A stretch of DNA of 64,000 bases from Cryptomeria japonica (GCF_030272615.1 NC_081409.1:238357832-238421831), one strand, 5' to 3'; positions 21,680-34,115 are shown, numbered from the stretch's first letter. The notes: generated by a model not told the origin, from the letters alone. A program made the numbers and translations.

Positions 21680-23499
21680 CCAAATCTATGTTTTCCTTTT
21701 TTGAGAGAGAGATCCAACCTTGAATTTTTTTTGACTCATCTTGGATTAAAATGGGCATCACTGTTGAATCCAAAATGATAGAAAATAGGAGGATCAATTG
21801 TCCAAATGCTCAAATTTGAGAAGTTGAAAATAAGGCAAAAAAATTTTAGTAGCTGGACAATTGTGCACATGAATTCATTCTCACTCAAATGCCCTCCGTC
21901 TTGATTTGTACAATTATAGTTTTTCAATTTTTAGAAAATAGAAAAAAAAAGTTTTTTTCTTCAAATATTTTCCTTTCAATTATTAAAAAAGATTACTTAA
22001 AATAAATCAAAATTCAAAATAAGGGCAAAAAGAAAGGTCAAAGTGCCCAAGTTGCAATATGTGCTTCCTAGTCTATGCACCATACCATGATCACCTCAAT
22101 GAATTGCTAAACAACAAATCAATTGTGGCTTTCATTCAATTAACAACTATTTCCCTTGTAGGTGCCACTCCCATATTGGCTAAAATATTCAAAGATTTTG
22201 ATGAATTTTCATCAATTGACACAAACACCCTCATTGATGAATACCGACAAATCTCAACATATTAAAAATTTTGGCCATAATTTTTTTTTCTCCAAAGAAG
22301 TAGAGCATATATCAAGATTCAGAATATTCCACACATTGTGAGCATATTCAGGTGACTAGAAAATCTTCCTAGTGAGGAGTAAGTGCACAAAGATGTGACA
22401 CAAAAGGGCTCTTAAGATGTCACTTTTTTATTTTTTATTTTATGAAATTAGCGAAGTTTGAACTTCAACAAGAAATTGAATATAGTTACACTCAAAATTT
22501 GAAGATACAATAAGAACAATAGTTGTAGTTCTCCAAATCTACTTTCTAAACTACTATTTCTTTTTAAAATGATGGAGATCAATGTTTAAAAAAATGGGGG
22601 CCACACAAAGTGGTTATGTTTTTATCAATAAAACATTTAATAGCATCTATTGTGCCCCCCTAAAATGTTAACTTTTTTTTTAGAATTCCAAAAATTGCTT
22701 CCTTAAGAAATAAGCTAACACCATGTAGTTTATGTCTGTTTTTTCAACTAATTTTTTAATGAATATATGATTTTTACAAATTTTCGAAGTGGACACATCT
22801 TGAAAAAACCATAAATTTGAGTTTTCTCCTCCCTATTTTTTTTGAAAACTAATCAAAAATCAAATTTTTAATATGTTTAGAATAGAGTCTAGTTTTTAAA
22901 AATGCATTTTATTTCAAAATAAAATGAACAAGCAAAAAACTATGCCCAAAATATGATATGTTGGTTTTTTGACAAAAAAATGAACACACTAACAAAAGAA
23001 ATTAAAGATGAAGACCTTAACATAATAAAAATGTGGAAATAATTATATGGTTAGATAGCTAAGAGAGACCTTAAAGTCACCGTGGTATTTTTTGAAATGT
23101 ACATTCAAACATGTGCACACCTAATGGATAACACAACAAAAAATGTGTCAATTTTTTTTACCTACTTAGAAAAACACATTTGTGGCATGAAATGGTCTTT
23201 GGGTTGGATGCCCAAGACAAGTTCCAAACCAAAGAGTTAGAATTTCCCAATGCTATTAATTTGGCAGCGCTAAATGTGACACTCACTGAATCTAAATGCA
23301 TTTTGATTTGCTGCCAAATGCAAAAATGTATTTACATTTGGTGAGTGCCAAATTTGGTGCTAGACAAATGTAAATGCATTTTTAGAATGCTAAAGAGAGC
23401 CAAACCATTTTCATTTGATCAATCCTCTTTCTCTTTATGTCTCCCTTCCCCACCTTAATTAAGGCTTATATTTTAGGGTTTATGATTGATGATGGATAA
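21680..23499. other. Degenerate AT-rich DNA, probable decayed element interior
   Basis: It follows the LTR/PBS relic, so the first part may be its leader and gag. I recognise no domain. A 68-codon frame at 22059-22265 has no recognisable motif and is not called a gene. Confidence 0.45.
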
Positions 23500-23906
23500 T
23501 TGAGGTTAAACCTTTTGTTCCCTCTCTACCTCCTCTTTATATCGATACTTTTCTTTCTCTCTCCCTTGTCTAGGTTTCTCCCATTTTCCCTCATTACTTG
23601 TCTACCTCTCCCTCCTTGTCTCATTAAATACTTTCCCCCCTGCTCTATCTCCCTCACCTTTATCTCTCCCCTATGTCTTTCACCTCTCTCTCACAAGGCT
23701 CTAGGTCTCTCACCTCTATCTCTCCCCCTATGTCTCACACCCCTCTCTCCCAATGCTCTAGGTCTCTCACCTTTATATCTCTCCCCTCTCTATTTATTTC
23801 TCATCCTCTCCACCTCTCTCTCTCTAAGTCTCTCCCTCCCTTTATCCCTCTCCCCCTCTCTATGATTTACCCCTCCCTCTTTACCCCCGTATCAATCTCC
23901 ATCCCC

Positions 23907-23959
<53 letters not shown>

Positions 23960-25217
23960 CTAGGTTTATTTCTCCCTCGCTTTTCACCTATATACCTCTC
24001 CATATATGTCTCATTACCCACCTCTATATATCCCACTCTATCTACTTCATCCCTCTCTCCCCATCTAGGTCCCCCACCTCTCTCTCCCCCTATAGGTATC
24101 CCACCTCTCTATTTTCCCCCTCTCTAGTTATCTCTCTCCCCCTTACCCCTCCTCTTGTCTCCCCCCTCCCCTCCTCCAATCTCTCTATCTCCTCCTTCCC
24201 TAGAGGTCTCTTACTCCTCCCATCTCTTTCTACTCCTCTCTCTTTGTTCTTTTGTCTCTCCTCTTCTCCCTCCCCTCTCTAGGACATCCCTTCCCTTTCT
24301 TCCTCTCTCCCTTTATATGTCTCCCTCCCTCATTAACCCCCATATCATCTCTCTCTCTCTCCTCCTCTAGGTCTCTCACCCCTCTTTCCCTCTACATCCT
24401 CTTTCCCTAGGTCTCTCACTCCATCCATGTCTACCTCTCTGTCCATCTCTTCTTACTCCTATATCTCTCTTTGTTCTCGAGTCTCTCATCTTCTCCCTCC
24501 CTCCCATCTCTAGGTCTCTTCGTTTCTTTCTTTCTCTCTCCCTCTATATCTCACCCTCACTCCTTACCCATCTCTCTCTCTAGGTTTCTCCCCCCTCCCT
24601 CTCTAACACTCTATATTCCACTCTATTTATCTCACCCCTCTCTCCCCCCCTCTAGGTATCTCACTTCTCTATTTTTACCCTCTCTAGTTCTCTCCCTTTC
24701 TCTCCACCTTTCTCTCCTCCCCTTACCCCTCCTCTTTTGTCTCTCCTCTTAACTCCCTTTCTCCTCCTCCCCTAGAGGTTTATCAATCCCTCCATGTCCA
24801 CCTCTACCTCCATCCCTTCCCTCTTCTCTCTCTATGTTCTTTTGTCTCTCCCTTTCTTACTTCTGTCTCTAGGATTTATCCTTCTTTTTCTTCTTCTCTC
24901 CTTCTCTATCTCCCCCTACCTCCCTAAACCCGCATCTTACCTCTCTCTCTCATTCCTTATCCCCTCTCTCCCCTCACCTCTCTATATCTTCCTTCTCTAG
25001 AGGTGTCTCACTCCCTCCATCCCTTTTGGATCCCCTCTCTAGGACATGCCTTCCCCTTCTTCTCTCCCCTCTCTAGGTTTCTTTCTCCCTTCTTGTCTCA
25101 CCTCTCTCTCCCCTCTAGGTATATCACCTCTATATTTCCCCCCTTTCTAGTTCTCCCCTCCTCTTTACTCCTCCTCTTCTTTCTCTCCCCTAGCCTCTCT
25201 ATCTCCCTCTTTCCTAT

Positions 25218-25279
<62 letters not shown>

Positions 25280-25452
25280 ATCCCTCCCCTCTCTATAACA
25301 TCCCTTCCATCTCAACCATCTCTCCCTCTCTATCTCCCCCTCCCTCCTTAAACCCCCATCTTACCTCTCTCTCCCCCTCTTGGTCTCTCATCTCTCTTCC
25401 TCTCTATCTCCTCTTTCCCTAGGTCTCATCTTCTCTCTCCTTATATAGGTCT

Positions 25453-25524
<72 letters not shown>

Positions 25525-26398
25525 TATATATCTCACCTGTCCATCTTCCCTCTATGTAGTTATCTCCCTCCATCTCCACCTCTCTCTCCCTCTCTCCCTC
25601 TCCCCTTACCCCTCTCCCTTTATGAACTATATCCCTTCATCTCTCTATCCATGAACCCCTTTTTCTTCTCTCCCTATCTCCCCCTCACTCTCGACCTCTC
25701 TCCTCCTTACCCCTCTCCATTTATGAGCTCTATCTTCTCACCTCTCTATCCATGAATCCTTTATTTCTCTCTCCTTCTCTATCTCCACCTCCCTCTTTAA
25801 ACCCCCATATTACCTCTCTCACCCATTCACCCTCTTAGTCTCTCACCTCTCTTCCCCTCTATCTAGACTCTTTCCCTAGGTATCATCCTCTCTTTTCTCA
25901 TATGGGTCTCCCACCTCTCTCCCCCCTCTAGGTATCTCACCTCTCTATCTATCTCCTATATAGTTCTCTCCCTCCCTCTCCATGTCTCTCTCCCTTCCCC
26001 ATTACCTCTCTCGCTTTTTGAAGTCTATCCCCTCACCTTTGTATCCATGAACCATTTCTTCCTCTCTCCCTCTCTATCTCCCCTTCCCTCCATAAACTCT
26101 TATATTACCTCTCTCTCCCCCTCTTTGTCTCTCACCTCTCTTCCCCTCTATCTCCTCTTTCATAAGGTCTCACCCTCTCTCTCCCCATATGGGTCTCCCA
26201 CCTCTCTCTCTACTCTAGGTATCTCACTTCTCTATCTATCTCCTCTATTTTCCTCTCCCTCCCTCTCCACCTCTCTCTACCTCCCCCCTTACCCCTCTCC
26301 CTTTACGAATTCTATCCCCTCACTTCTCTATCCATGAACCCTTTCTTCCTCTCTCCCTCTCTATCTAACCCTCCCTCCTTAAACCCCCATCTTACCTC

Positions 26399-26441
<43 letters not shown>

Positions 26442-26625
26442 CCCCCTCTCCCATTAAAATCTCTATACCATTACCTCTCTATCCATGAACCCTTTCTTTG
26501 TCTCCCCCTCTCTATCTCCCCCTCCCTCCTTAAACCCCCATTTTACCTCTCTCTACCCCTCTATCTCCTCTTTCATTAGGTCTCTCTCCCTCCCTCCTTC
26601 CCCTTACCCCTCTCCCTTCATGAAC
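23500..26625. repeat. Pyrimidine (CT) tract, about 3.1 kb
   Basis: The plus strand is overwhelmingly C and T, built from variants of CTCTAGGTCTCTCACC, CTCTCCCCCTCT and ATCTCACCTCTCTAT. Perfect (CT)n runs lie near 23917-23954, 25217-25273 and 25460-25519, and poly-C runs near 23904 and 26398. From about 25.6 kb a longer unit appears: TATCCATGAA recurs at 25646, 25747, 26042, 26329 and 26480, and three of these intervals are ~290 bp or half that. Serine/leucine/proline-rich frames over it are artefacts. Confidence 0.95.
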
Positions 26626-26630
26626 TCTAT

Positions 26631-26789
26631 TATTGCAAGGTGTGATCCCTTGGTCTCCTTGTCTTGTGCAGTGCAATGTTCGGGTTTGTGACATGGCTTA
26701 ATCGCCTCCTGTGGATTCTATAAGTCTAGTGATTGTATCGGGCATAAATAGGTCGATCTTTTGGTGCAACAACAACTTCACTTGTAACA
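26631..26789 (+). repeat. 5' LTR of the TRIM
   Basis: 159 bp from TATTGCAAGGTGTG to CACTTGTAACA. The first two bases should be TG; TA here is one substitution from the TGTTGCAAGG start of the other LTR. Confidence 0.85.
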
Positions 26790-26790
26790 A

Positions 26791-26804
26791 GTGGTATTAG
26801 AGTT
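26791..26804 (+). other. Primer-binding site of the TRIM
   Basis: GTGGTATTAGAGTTTGG, close to TGGTATCAGAGC, begins two bases after the first LTR. Confidence 0.8.
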
Positions 26805-26833
26805 TGGTCAAAGGTTCAAATCCCTCTCTTGCG

Positions 26834-26844
26834 CTGGGGGGGAT
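26834..26844 (+). other. Polypurine tract of the TRIM
   Basis: CTGGGGGGGAT directly before the second LTR (TGTTGCAAGG). Confidence 0.75.
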
Positions 26845-26943
26845 TGTTGCAAGGTGTGCACCCTTTGTCTCCTTGTGCTATGTAGCTCAACACTCAGATA
26901 AACAGGTCGATATTTTGGTGCAACGAGAACCACACTTGTAACA
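26845..26943 (+). repeat. 3' LTR of the TRIM, internally deleted
   Basis: 99 bp from TGTTGCAAGGTGTGC to CACTTGTAACA. It shares both ends with the first LTR (GGTCTCC or TGTCTCC, then ACAGGTCGAT and TTTTGGTGCAAC) but lacks about 60 bp of the middle. Confidence 0.85.
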
Positions 26944-26948
26944 TCTAT

Positions 26949-28139
26949 CACCTCACCTCTCTATCCATTAACCCTTTCTTCCTCTCTCCATCTCTATATT
27001 CCCCTGCCTCCTTTAACCTCCATCTTACATCTCCCCCTCTAGGTCTCTCGCCTTTGTCTACCTCTTCCACTCTCTCTTATAATATTTCTCTCTCTCTTTG
27101 TTACTTTGTCAAGGGTATTCATATATAGGGTTTATGACGCTCAATATAACAATAAATTATGGGAATTCAATATAGGGTATAAGGTTAAGGGTACTTAGTT
27201 TATAGTTGAGGGTATGGTATAGAGTTGAAAAATCTTGGTTATGGGCATTCTCTTATCTCTTTGTCTCTTCTTTCCCAATATGTTAAGTGTTGAAAGATGT
27301 CAATAAAGCTCATTTGGAAACCGCTAAATCTTGCACTCTCTAAATAAACTACACTAAAAATGGTGAAAAAGACCATTTCATCAACGATTTAGGCCCACAT
27401 GGTCTATTTTTGTCAAGTTTCTGCACCTTATCCGATAAGGAAATGCATTTTCATGACATTGACATCTTGCACAAGTATATTTTGCACATTCCATCACCTT
27501 TCCACTACCTTTTTGTTCATTTGAAAATCTATGAGACAAAAATTTGAATATTTTAGATCAAATTAGATTATATGAGGTAATATTTTCATGTTTGTATAAT
27601 TTAAATGTTTATTAGGAGTTTTTTTTTAATTTTATAGTTTGCACATGTTATTTTCACAACTTATTTTAATCCTATTAGATTTTCATAGAATTCAACATTG
27701 AATTCGCAGGAAGTTGTGTTGAAAGTTCAAATTTTTAGTAGTTTGAAGCAAAAAATGAAAGAACATGACATTTAATTTGTAAGGGTTTCACACATAAATC
27801 TGAAGTCTCGTGTAATCTTTTGTATTCATATTATTTTATTTACTTTAAGAAATGTTATTAGTGTGATGTTAAAAATTGAATACCTTGTAATCATTGCATT
27901 ACATTTTAGGTTTGATTTAGTTTCCACCATTCTTAGCATTTTTAAGTTCATTCTAGCCCAACAAGGGCCTTTTACTTCACCAATATTATAATTTTTGCAT
28001 CACATTCTATTATTACTTATTGATATTAAGTTAGTTATCTAAGTTTCAAGTATTTTCTCCAATATTCTAGCGTAATGCACCAATTTATATGAGATATATT
28101 GACATCCCATGATTTTTCATAATTTTAACCATTAGATCA
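26949..28139. other. End of the CT tract, then AT-rich DNA without genes
   Basis: CT-rich units continue to about 27115 (CTATCCATTAACCC is one more unit of the longer repeat). From there to 28139 I see nothing recognisable. Confidence 0.6.
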
Positions 28140-28540
28140 TCATTGAATTCATTAGGACAATCCCAATGAAGCTATGACCATCCTGCATTCATTAGGACTT
28201 CTCCAACTTTAATCTTAAGACTGTCCTAACTTCATCAGGACCATCGTAACTTCATTACTACAATCCTAATGAATGTAGGATAGTTATAGATTTATTGGGA
28301 ACTACCCTTACTTCATTGGGACTATCCTAACTTCATTAGGATTATCATTACCTCATTAGGTTAGTCCTAATGAATGTAGGATAATCATAGATTCATTGGG
28401 ACTACCCTAATGAAGTTAAGACTATTCTAATAAAGTTATGATTGTTGTAATGGACATAATTCCATTATAAGAATGTAACAATGAATCTAAGACAATCCTA
28501 CCGAAGTTAAGTTATAGTCCTATATATTTATGAACTAATT
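28140..28540. repeat. Palindromic satellite built on CCTAACTTCATTAGGA
   Basis: About 400 bp in which variants of TTCATTAGGAC, CCTAATGAATGTAGGAT and CCTAACTTCATTAGG repeat every ~18-20 bases in both orientations. The core is nearly self-complementary (CCTAA...TTAGG). It lies just upstream of transposase copy B and may be part of that transposon's end, which is not proven. Confidence 0.8.
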
Positions 28541-28599
28541 TCATTGTCTTGTTTGTGCATACATGTAGAAATAATCATCATGTGAATGAAACAACAAAA

Positions 28600-30848
28600 C
28601 AATCTAATACAAGATGAGCATGAAGCTAAGAATGTGAATAAAAGAGAAGGAATAAGGTAACTTTATGAAGGAAGGAAATTGAATGCTATAAAAGAAGACA
28701 TGCAAATTCAAGAGGGACATGAAACATCCACCCAATCTAAGAGAGATATAAAATTGATGACACAAAGGAAATGGATGCAAAACCTCAGTGCAATGGGACA
28801 ATTGAATTCAAAGGTTGGGGGATCGTCATATACCACATGTCAAGTTGAAGGTACACCATCTTCACATGTCAAGTTGAAGGCACACCATCTATGACATCTC
28901 ATATTGAAGGCACACCATCTCTCATATCTGAAGTTAAAGGCACACCATCATTGACATCTCACCTTGCATGCGCATCGTGTATGACATGTCACATTGCAAG
29001 TACATCACCATTGACATCAAATATTGGAGGTAAACTATCTTTTAAATCTCAATTTCAAGGTATGTCATCCTTTTCATCTCTAGTTGAAGGTGGCTCCTAG
29101 AGTTTTGCATAAAAAGCCCAATTATTTGATTAATATTGATGCTAATATTTTGAAACCACTGGTTGATAAGATTCTAAAGTGTACTTGTCAAAGATATGCT
29201 AGTAGGATATGAAGATTATTTTTGAGAAGTTAAATCAAATTGGAAGATGCCAACTATTTAATGAAATGATGAGGGAAGTAAACTTTAGACCTTCCATGAA
29301 GACTCTTGGGCTAAGAACAATAGATGGTTCAAGTGATAAAATTATCGTAACAAATCTAATGAATGCATATGGGAATGTGGGTTCTACCTCACACATGAAA
29401 GATAGTAATATCATCCGATGTGTCATGCCATCAACAATGATGAGAAATAAAACCAAGAGAGATTGTCTCATTTCAAAGACAAGTAAAGCATTGAGAATAA
29501 GTAGATAATCTCTAATGAGAGACATGGGAAGGAATCAAAGAGTGGAGGATCCAAATAACAATGAATTATGGGAAAATCTTCGATAGACTACCACAAAAAG
29601 ATAAATCAATCATTGACGCTTTGAGATCACTAATTGAAGAATTTGGGAAGAATAGTACAAGGTTCTCTCCCAATCAAAGAGATGATTTTATAAAGAGGAT
29701 TGGTAGTGAAATTCATGATCCACATTCAAAGCATCTTTTGGATGACTCTAACACAATTTTTTGTCAAATTTCAAGAGATGTATCTTCAAATTAAAATTAG
29801 TTAAAGATATTTTGAAATTCTAAATCCTTTTTATTTTAAAATAAATCAAACACACACAACTGGTTGTTTTAGAGTACATATTGAAATTTCTGATCATTGT
29901 GATGTTTATCAATATATATATGTGTAGATTTGCATACTAATAATGTTTTGTAGGAATGCAATATAAAGGTTGCACCTAGATTACAAGAAAGTTCATATCT
30001 AGAAACTTATGTGAAAGAGTGGATGGTGAACTATTTTACAAGAACTTATGCTTGTATGGAAGTTGGGTTCATTGTGGTTGCTTGCAACATTTGCTAGTTT
30101 GTTAACATATGGAGAGTGCACATGCTATTGGAAATGAACTACTGGATTTTGGCAAATATAAGATAGTGGCCTCTAGTCTAAATGATGGAAAAAACCAAAA
30201 AGGTGTGAATTAGTCAATGAAAATATTTTGGGGAATTAGTTTATGGACATTTTTGTCACAATATAGTGTATGAGTATGAAAGGTACACCCATAGATCTCG
30301 ATGGTTGGACTCATAGTACAATTTTTTTAAGGACATGTTTCCACTTGATACTATCATTTTAGTTGTTGACTTTGCAGAGAACTAAAACCATAGAATGAGG
30401 TGAAATTATAGTATTACAAGTCCATGTAGGTTGCTATGTTTGTGCATATAATATTCATTCATGTTTGGGTGATAGTATATAGGATGACAAAAAGATATTG
30501 AGGGAGCTTCATTTTTACATCAACACTGACCACACACATTCTATAAGGATTGTGCTAGGTTGCTTTTAGATGTTTTATAGCGATATGGTCAGATAATTGT
30601 GCATCACAATTCAAGAAATCTCAAATGTTTTATTGGCTAAGTAGGATGGATAAGATCATTGGTGTTCAACATATGTGGAGTTTATTTGAGTCTAGGCATT
30701 GAAAGGGGGAGTGTGATGGTGCAATAGAATGTATTAAAAGAGCTTTAGCATGAAAAAAGTTAAGTACAAAGACAATGCAAAGTTGACAGATGTGAAATGT
30801 ATCATCAAGTGGTGTAATGCTACAATGGGTCCAGGTAATGAAGGTAAG
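28600..30848 (+). pseudogene. DDE-type transposase remnant, copy B (N-terminal and catalytic part)
   Basis: Homologous to copy A. KKPNYLINIDANILKP (~29110) matches KPK-LIDFDENILKP there. NFRPSMKTLGLR, SNIIRCVMPSTMM and DCLISKTSKALRISR match the central region. Unlike A, it continues through the catalytic domain: FPLDTIILVVDFAEN (~30335), then FYINTDHTHS, SDNCASQFKKSQMF (~30590) and KGECDGAIECIKRAL (~30697). I read these as the Asp/Asp/Glu-type sites of a transposase core; the exact catalytic residues need alignment. Many frameshifts and stops make it dead. The N-terminus consists of ~10-residue repeats (TSHIEGTPSL). A Gypsy element splits it at 30848. Confidence 0.65.
28830..29095 (+). repeat. 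30-bp tandem repeats in the transposase B N-terminus
   Basis: About nine units of the type ACACCATCT-ATGACATCT-CATATTGAAGGC, the earlier ones being the better conserved. One early unit is 29 bp, which shifts the frame at about 28880. Copy A has a different, acidic repeat at the corresponding place. Confidence 0.85.
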
Positions 30849-31610
30849 TGATGCAGGAGCATCCCCGGTTCACAACAATCTTGCATCAACCAAAAATATT
30901 TTGTTTTTTGTTTTTTGTTTTAGTTTTCCTTTCTGTGTGTCCTGGTTTTGGCTCACCGAATCCTATGGAGTTGGATTCTACTTGAAGACTTGATCATCTT
31001 TCTTTCTTTCAAACCGCATCTCATTTGGATCACTTTTTGGTAAGATATCGCTACTGGTTTCCTTGACAGTTTCTTGTTACCGGTTGTCTGAGACCTATTC
31101 TGGTCATCTACCAAAACCCATTTCAAAGCTTGCGGAGCCTTGGATGTTGTTCTTGATGTTTCTTGGTGTGTGGCTGACCTTCTATGTTTCATCCTTTGGA
31201 TTTTCCAGAGGAATCTCTTGGCAGAGGTCGACCTTGTTCATTTTACATGTTAGGTCTTGTTCTTCGGGTTTTGATCCTTTTTGGACTGACCGGACCCTTT
31301 GGATCAATATATATTTGAAATCATACTTTAGAATGTAATCAATCAAAATAATTAAGAAGTATCAGATAGATAGATTGTGCCTAGAAGATAGATCTTTCGA
31401 TTCAAGGTCCTGGTGTGACCTATTCTACCAGGCCTATGTGCTGGTATGTTGTAACCCAGTTGTTACCAGTTGGATGTAATCAAATATCATGCAATAAAAC
31501 CATGTGTTTAGCATTGCCTCCATCATTTCTGTCTGTTTCCATTGTGTTTACTCTTGCTGACCGGTTTAGATTGATCTCCTTGAGGTCCCTCCTCACCGGT
31601 AACTACTTCA
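30849..31610 (+). repeat. 5' LTR of the Gypsy element
   Basis: 762 bp, TGATGCAGGAGC to AACTACTTCA. It corresponds to 34116-34836 from TGTGTCCTGGTTTTGG onward. It has ACCGG-type motifs in several places and a short AT run near 31307. Confidence 0.88.
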
Positions 31611-31612
31611 AG

Positions 31613-31624
31613 TGGTATCAGAGT
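31613..31624 (+). other. Primer-binding site of the Gypsy element
   Basis: TGGTATCAGAGT two bases after the LTR, matching the initiator-Met tRNA type. Confidence 0.88.
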
Positions 31625-31718
31625 GAAGTTCATTCCGAAGGTTGTGTGTCCTGAAATTTTGTTGTAGGGTGACGAATTGCTGATCCGACCTGCAATTGTA
31701 GAGGACTAGCATGAATCA

Positions 31719-32770
31719 ATGACAAGAAGAGGAACTAGGAATGGTAGAGCACGTGAGAATGCATACCCTGTTGTAATGGAGATGTTGTGAGGAATAGTAG
31801 CCTGATCAGAAGTCATGGAGACAACCCAGAGAAGAGGCTGACATATTGAAGATGCAAGTGAAGATGAAGGAGAAGAAGCCCTGACAGAACAAGTGAACCT
31901 ACTGGCAGTTGATCCAAAGGAAGAAAGGTTTTTAAGGGTTTTGAGTAGGGCAAACACTAAACCTCATTTTACCCCATCGGAATATGATGGGAAGTTAGAT
32001 TCAGATGAATTGATGGATTGGATCTCAGAGATGGAGAAGTATTTTGATTTTGAAAACACTGCAGAAGAGAGGAAGGTGAAATATGCATGTACCCAATTGA
32101 AAGGTCATGCATCTCTTTGGTGGGAGAATTTGCAAGTTGATAGACAGAGAAGAGGTAAGGAAAAGATTAAGACATGGGATAGGATGATTGCTAAATGAAA
32201 ATCAAAGTTTTTCCTGACGAATTATCAAGTGGAATTGTTTCAGAAGTTGCAGAATCTGAGACAGAAAGAATCTAGTGTGAAGGAGTACACCAAAGCATTT
32301 TACAAGTTGAACATCAGATCTGGACATGTTGATGATGAAGTTGAACAAATTGCAAGATATTTGAATGGATTGCAGATGTCTATACAAGATGAACTCAGTA
32401 TGATCAAATTAAAGAGTGTTGAAGAGGCTTACCAGTATGCAATAAAGGTTGAAGAGAAATTGAACAAAAGACATGAGCAAAGACAGAGAGGTAGAGGTGG
32501 AAGGTTTACCGGAGGAAGATTTAAAGGAGGAAGAGGATATACCAGAGGAAGAGGAACCAGTACATATTAGAACAAGGATAAGGAAGTGAGAAAAGAAGGT
32601 AATTCATACTGGAAGGATGATTGAAATTTTTACCGAAGGAGAGAACCAGATGGTTACCGGAATGAGAACTTTGGAAGAAAACACAAGAGGACATTTAGAG
32701 GAACCTGCTTTAAGTGTGGAGGAGAAGGACACCATGCATTTGAATGTAAGAAGATAGAGGCTACCAAAAG
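31719..32770 (+). pseudogene. Gypsy gag
   Basis: Starts at an ATG (MTRRGTRNGRARE) ~95 bp after the primer-binding site. The capsid region is clear: FTPSEYDGKLDSDELMDWI, YACTQLKGHASLWWENL, then QKESSVKEYTKAFYKL. A glycine/arginine-rich stretch follows (GRGGRFTGGRFKGGRGYTRG), then one CCHC zinc knuckle, CFKCGGEGHHAFEC at about 32706. Stops are at 31788, 31812, 31839 (early), 32196, 32568 and 32622. In the family, gag packages the element RNA in virus-like particles. Confidence 0.85.
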
Positions 32771-33260
32771 AGCAGCAGTGGTGGAAGAAAACCCCATAGG
32801 ATCAGACAATAAACTGGAAGATGGACAATTATTGGTGATGGGGAGAGCTTTGTGTCATACTAGAGGAGATGAAGAACCCTTGTAGAGGAAGAACTTGTTC
32901 AAGACTAGATGTAAGGTATCCAGTAAGTGTTGTAAAGTTGTTATTGATAGTGGTAGTTTAGATAATCTTGTTTAAGAGGAGATGGTGAATACGTTGAAAT
33001 TGGAGAGATTGAAACACCCTAAGCCTTATCAGATAGCATGGATTCAGGAAGAACATAAGTTGTTAGTAAGTGAACAATGTTTGGTAAAATTGAAAATTGG
33101 GAATTGTCATGATGAAGTTTTGTGTGATATTATGCCTATGGATATTTGTCATCTTTTGTTAGGAAGACCTTGGCAGTTTGATAGACAAACAATACATGAT
33201 GGGAGGAAGAATACATACACTATTATTGTCAATGGGATGAAGCAAACCTTGTTACCTTTG
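32771..33260 (+). pseudogene. Gypsy protease
   Basis: The aspartic protease site VVIDSGSLDNLV (DSG triad intact) is at about 32939, followed by CDIMPMDICHLLLGRPWQFD, the flap-distal LLGRPW motif. Stops lie at 32884 and 32973. Past the latter the frame is open through the RT. Confidence 0.85.
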
Positions 33261-34115
33261 GAGGAACCTTTGAAGAGTGAAGTTTGTACAAATACTAGAA
33301 TATGTTTAGTAGATGGAAGGAAATTCATGGATGGACTGAGACATGAGAATGTGTGTTTTGCCTTAATTCCTAAGAATACTGAGAGACTGGAACCGGGAGG
33401 AGAACACTCGACAGAGATAAGAGATTTGCTGACAGAATATGAGGATATCATTTCAGATAATGTACCTGATGGATTGCCACCTGTTAGAAGTATAAGTCAT
33501 TGCATGAACTTAGTTCCTGGAGCTAGTTTGCCTCAAAAAGCTGCACACCAGTTGACACCAGCAGAGAATGAAGAACTAAATAGACAAGTGCAGGAGTTGT
33601 TGGAGAAAGGTTTGATCAGGGAAATTTCGAGCCCTTGTGCAGTACTAGCAGTATTAGCACCTAAGAAGAATGGAGAATGGAGGATGTGTACCGATTCAAG
33701 AGCAATAAACAAGATCATAGTGAAATACTGGTTTCCTTTGCCTAGGATGGATGACATAATGGATTGTTTGAGTGGAGAAAAATACTTTACAAAGATAGAT
33801 TTCAAGAGTGGATATCATCATATCAGGATCAGAGAAGGTGATTTGTGGAAGATGACATTTAATACAAATGAAGGATTATATGAATGGTTGGTGATTCCTT
33901 TTGGATTGACTAATACATCGAGTACTTTCATGAGGCTGATGAATGAGGTATTGAGGAAATTCTTCGATAGGTTTGTTATTGTGTATTTGGATGACATTAT
34001 GATTTTCAGTAAAACAAAAGAGGAGCATTTATTGTAGTAAAGACAAGTTTTGCAGAGGTTGAGAGAAGAAAAGTTGTCGATCAATATTAAGAAGTGTACT
34101 TTCATGAAGGATGAG
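33261..34115 (+). pseudogene. Gypsy reverse transcriptase, truncated
   Basis: An open stretch covers the RT palm and fingers: LPPVRSISHCMNLVPGA, SPCAVLAVLAPKKNGEWRMC, FPLPRMDDIMD, YFTKIDFKSGYHHIRI, FGLTNTSSTFMRLMN, and the catalytic VYLDDIMIFS. A stop follows at 34035. The RT ends at KKCTFMKDE, where the deletion joins it to the LTR. Lineage: chromovirus-like by gag/protease style and the Met-type primer site, but without integrase or chromodomain I cannot be sure. Confidence 0.88.

Larger units (their letters stand above)
26626..26948 (+). mobile_element. TRIM (miniature LTR retrotransposon) with 5-bp target duplication
   Basis: A non-coding element of 313 bp (26631-26943) is flanked by TCTAT at 26626-26630 and 26944-26948. 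It has an LTR at each end, a primer-binding site after the first and a purine run before the second, but no coding capacity. This is the definition of a TRIM; mobility would need proteins from another element. It interrupts the CT tract cleanly, at the GAACTCTATC-type position of the repeat. The second LTR is about 60 bp shorter than the first because of an internal deletion. Confidence 0.85.

Noticed and set aside
23500-26691. Many Ser/Leu/Pro-rich reading frames in the CT tract
   Set aside because: Same reason: no stops because the composition lacks A on this strand.
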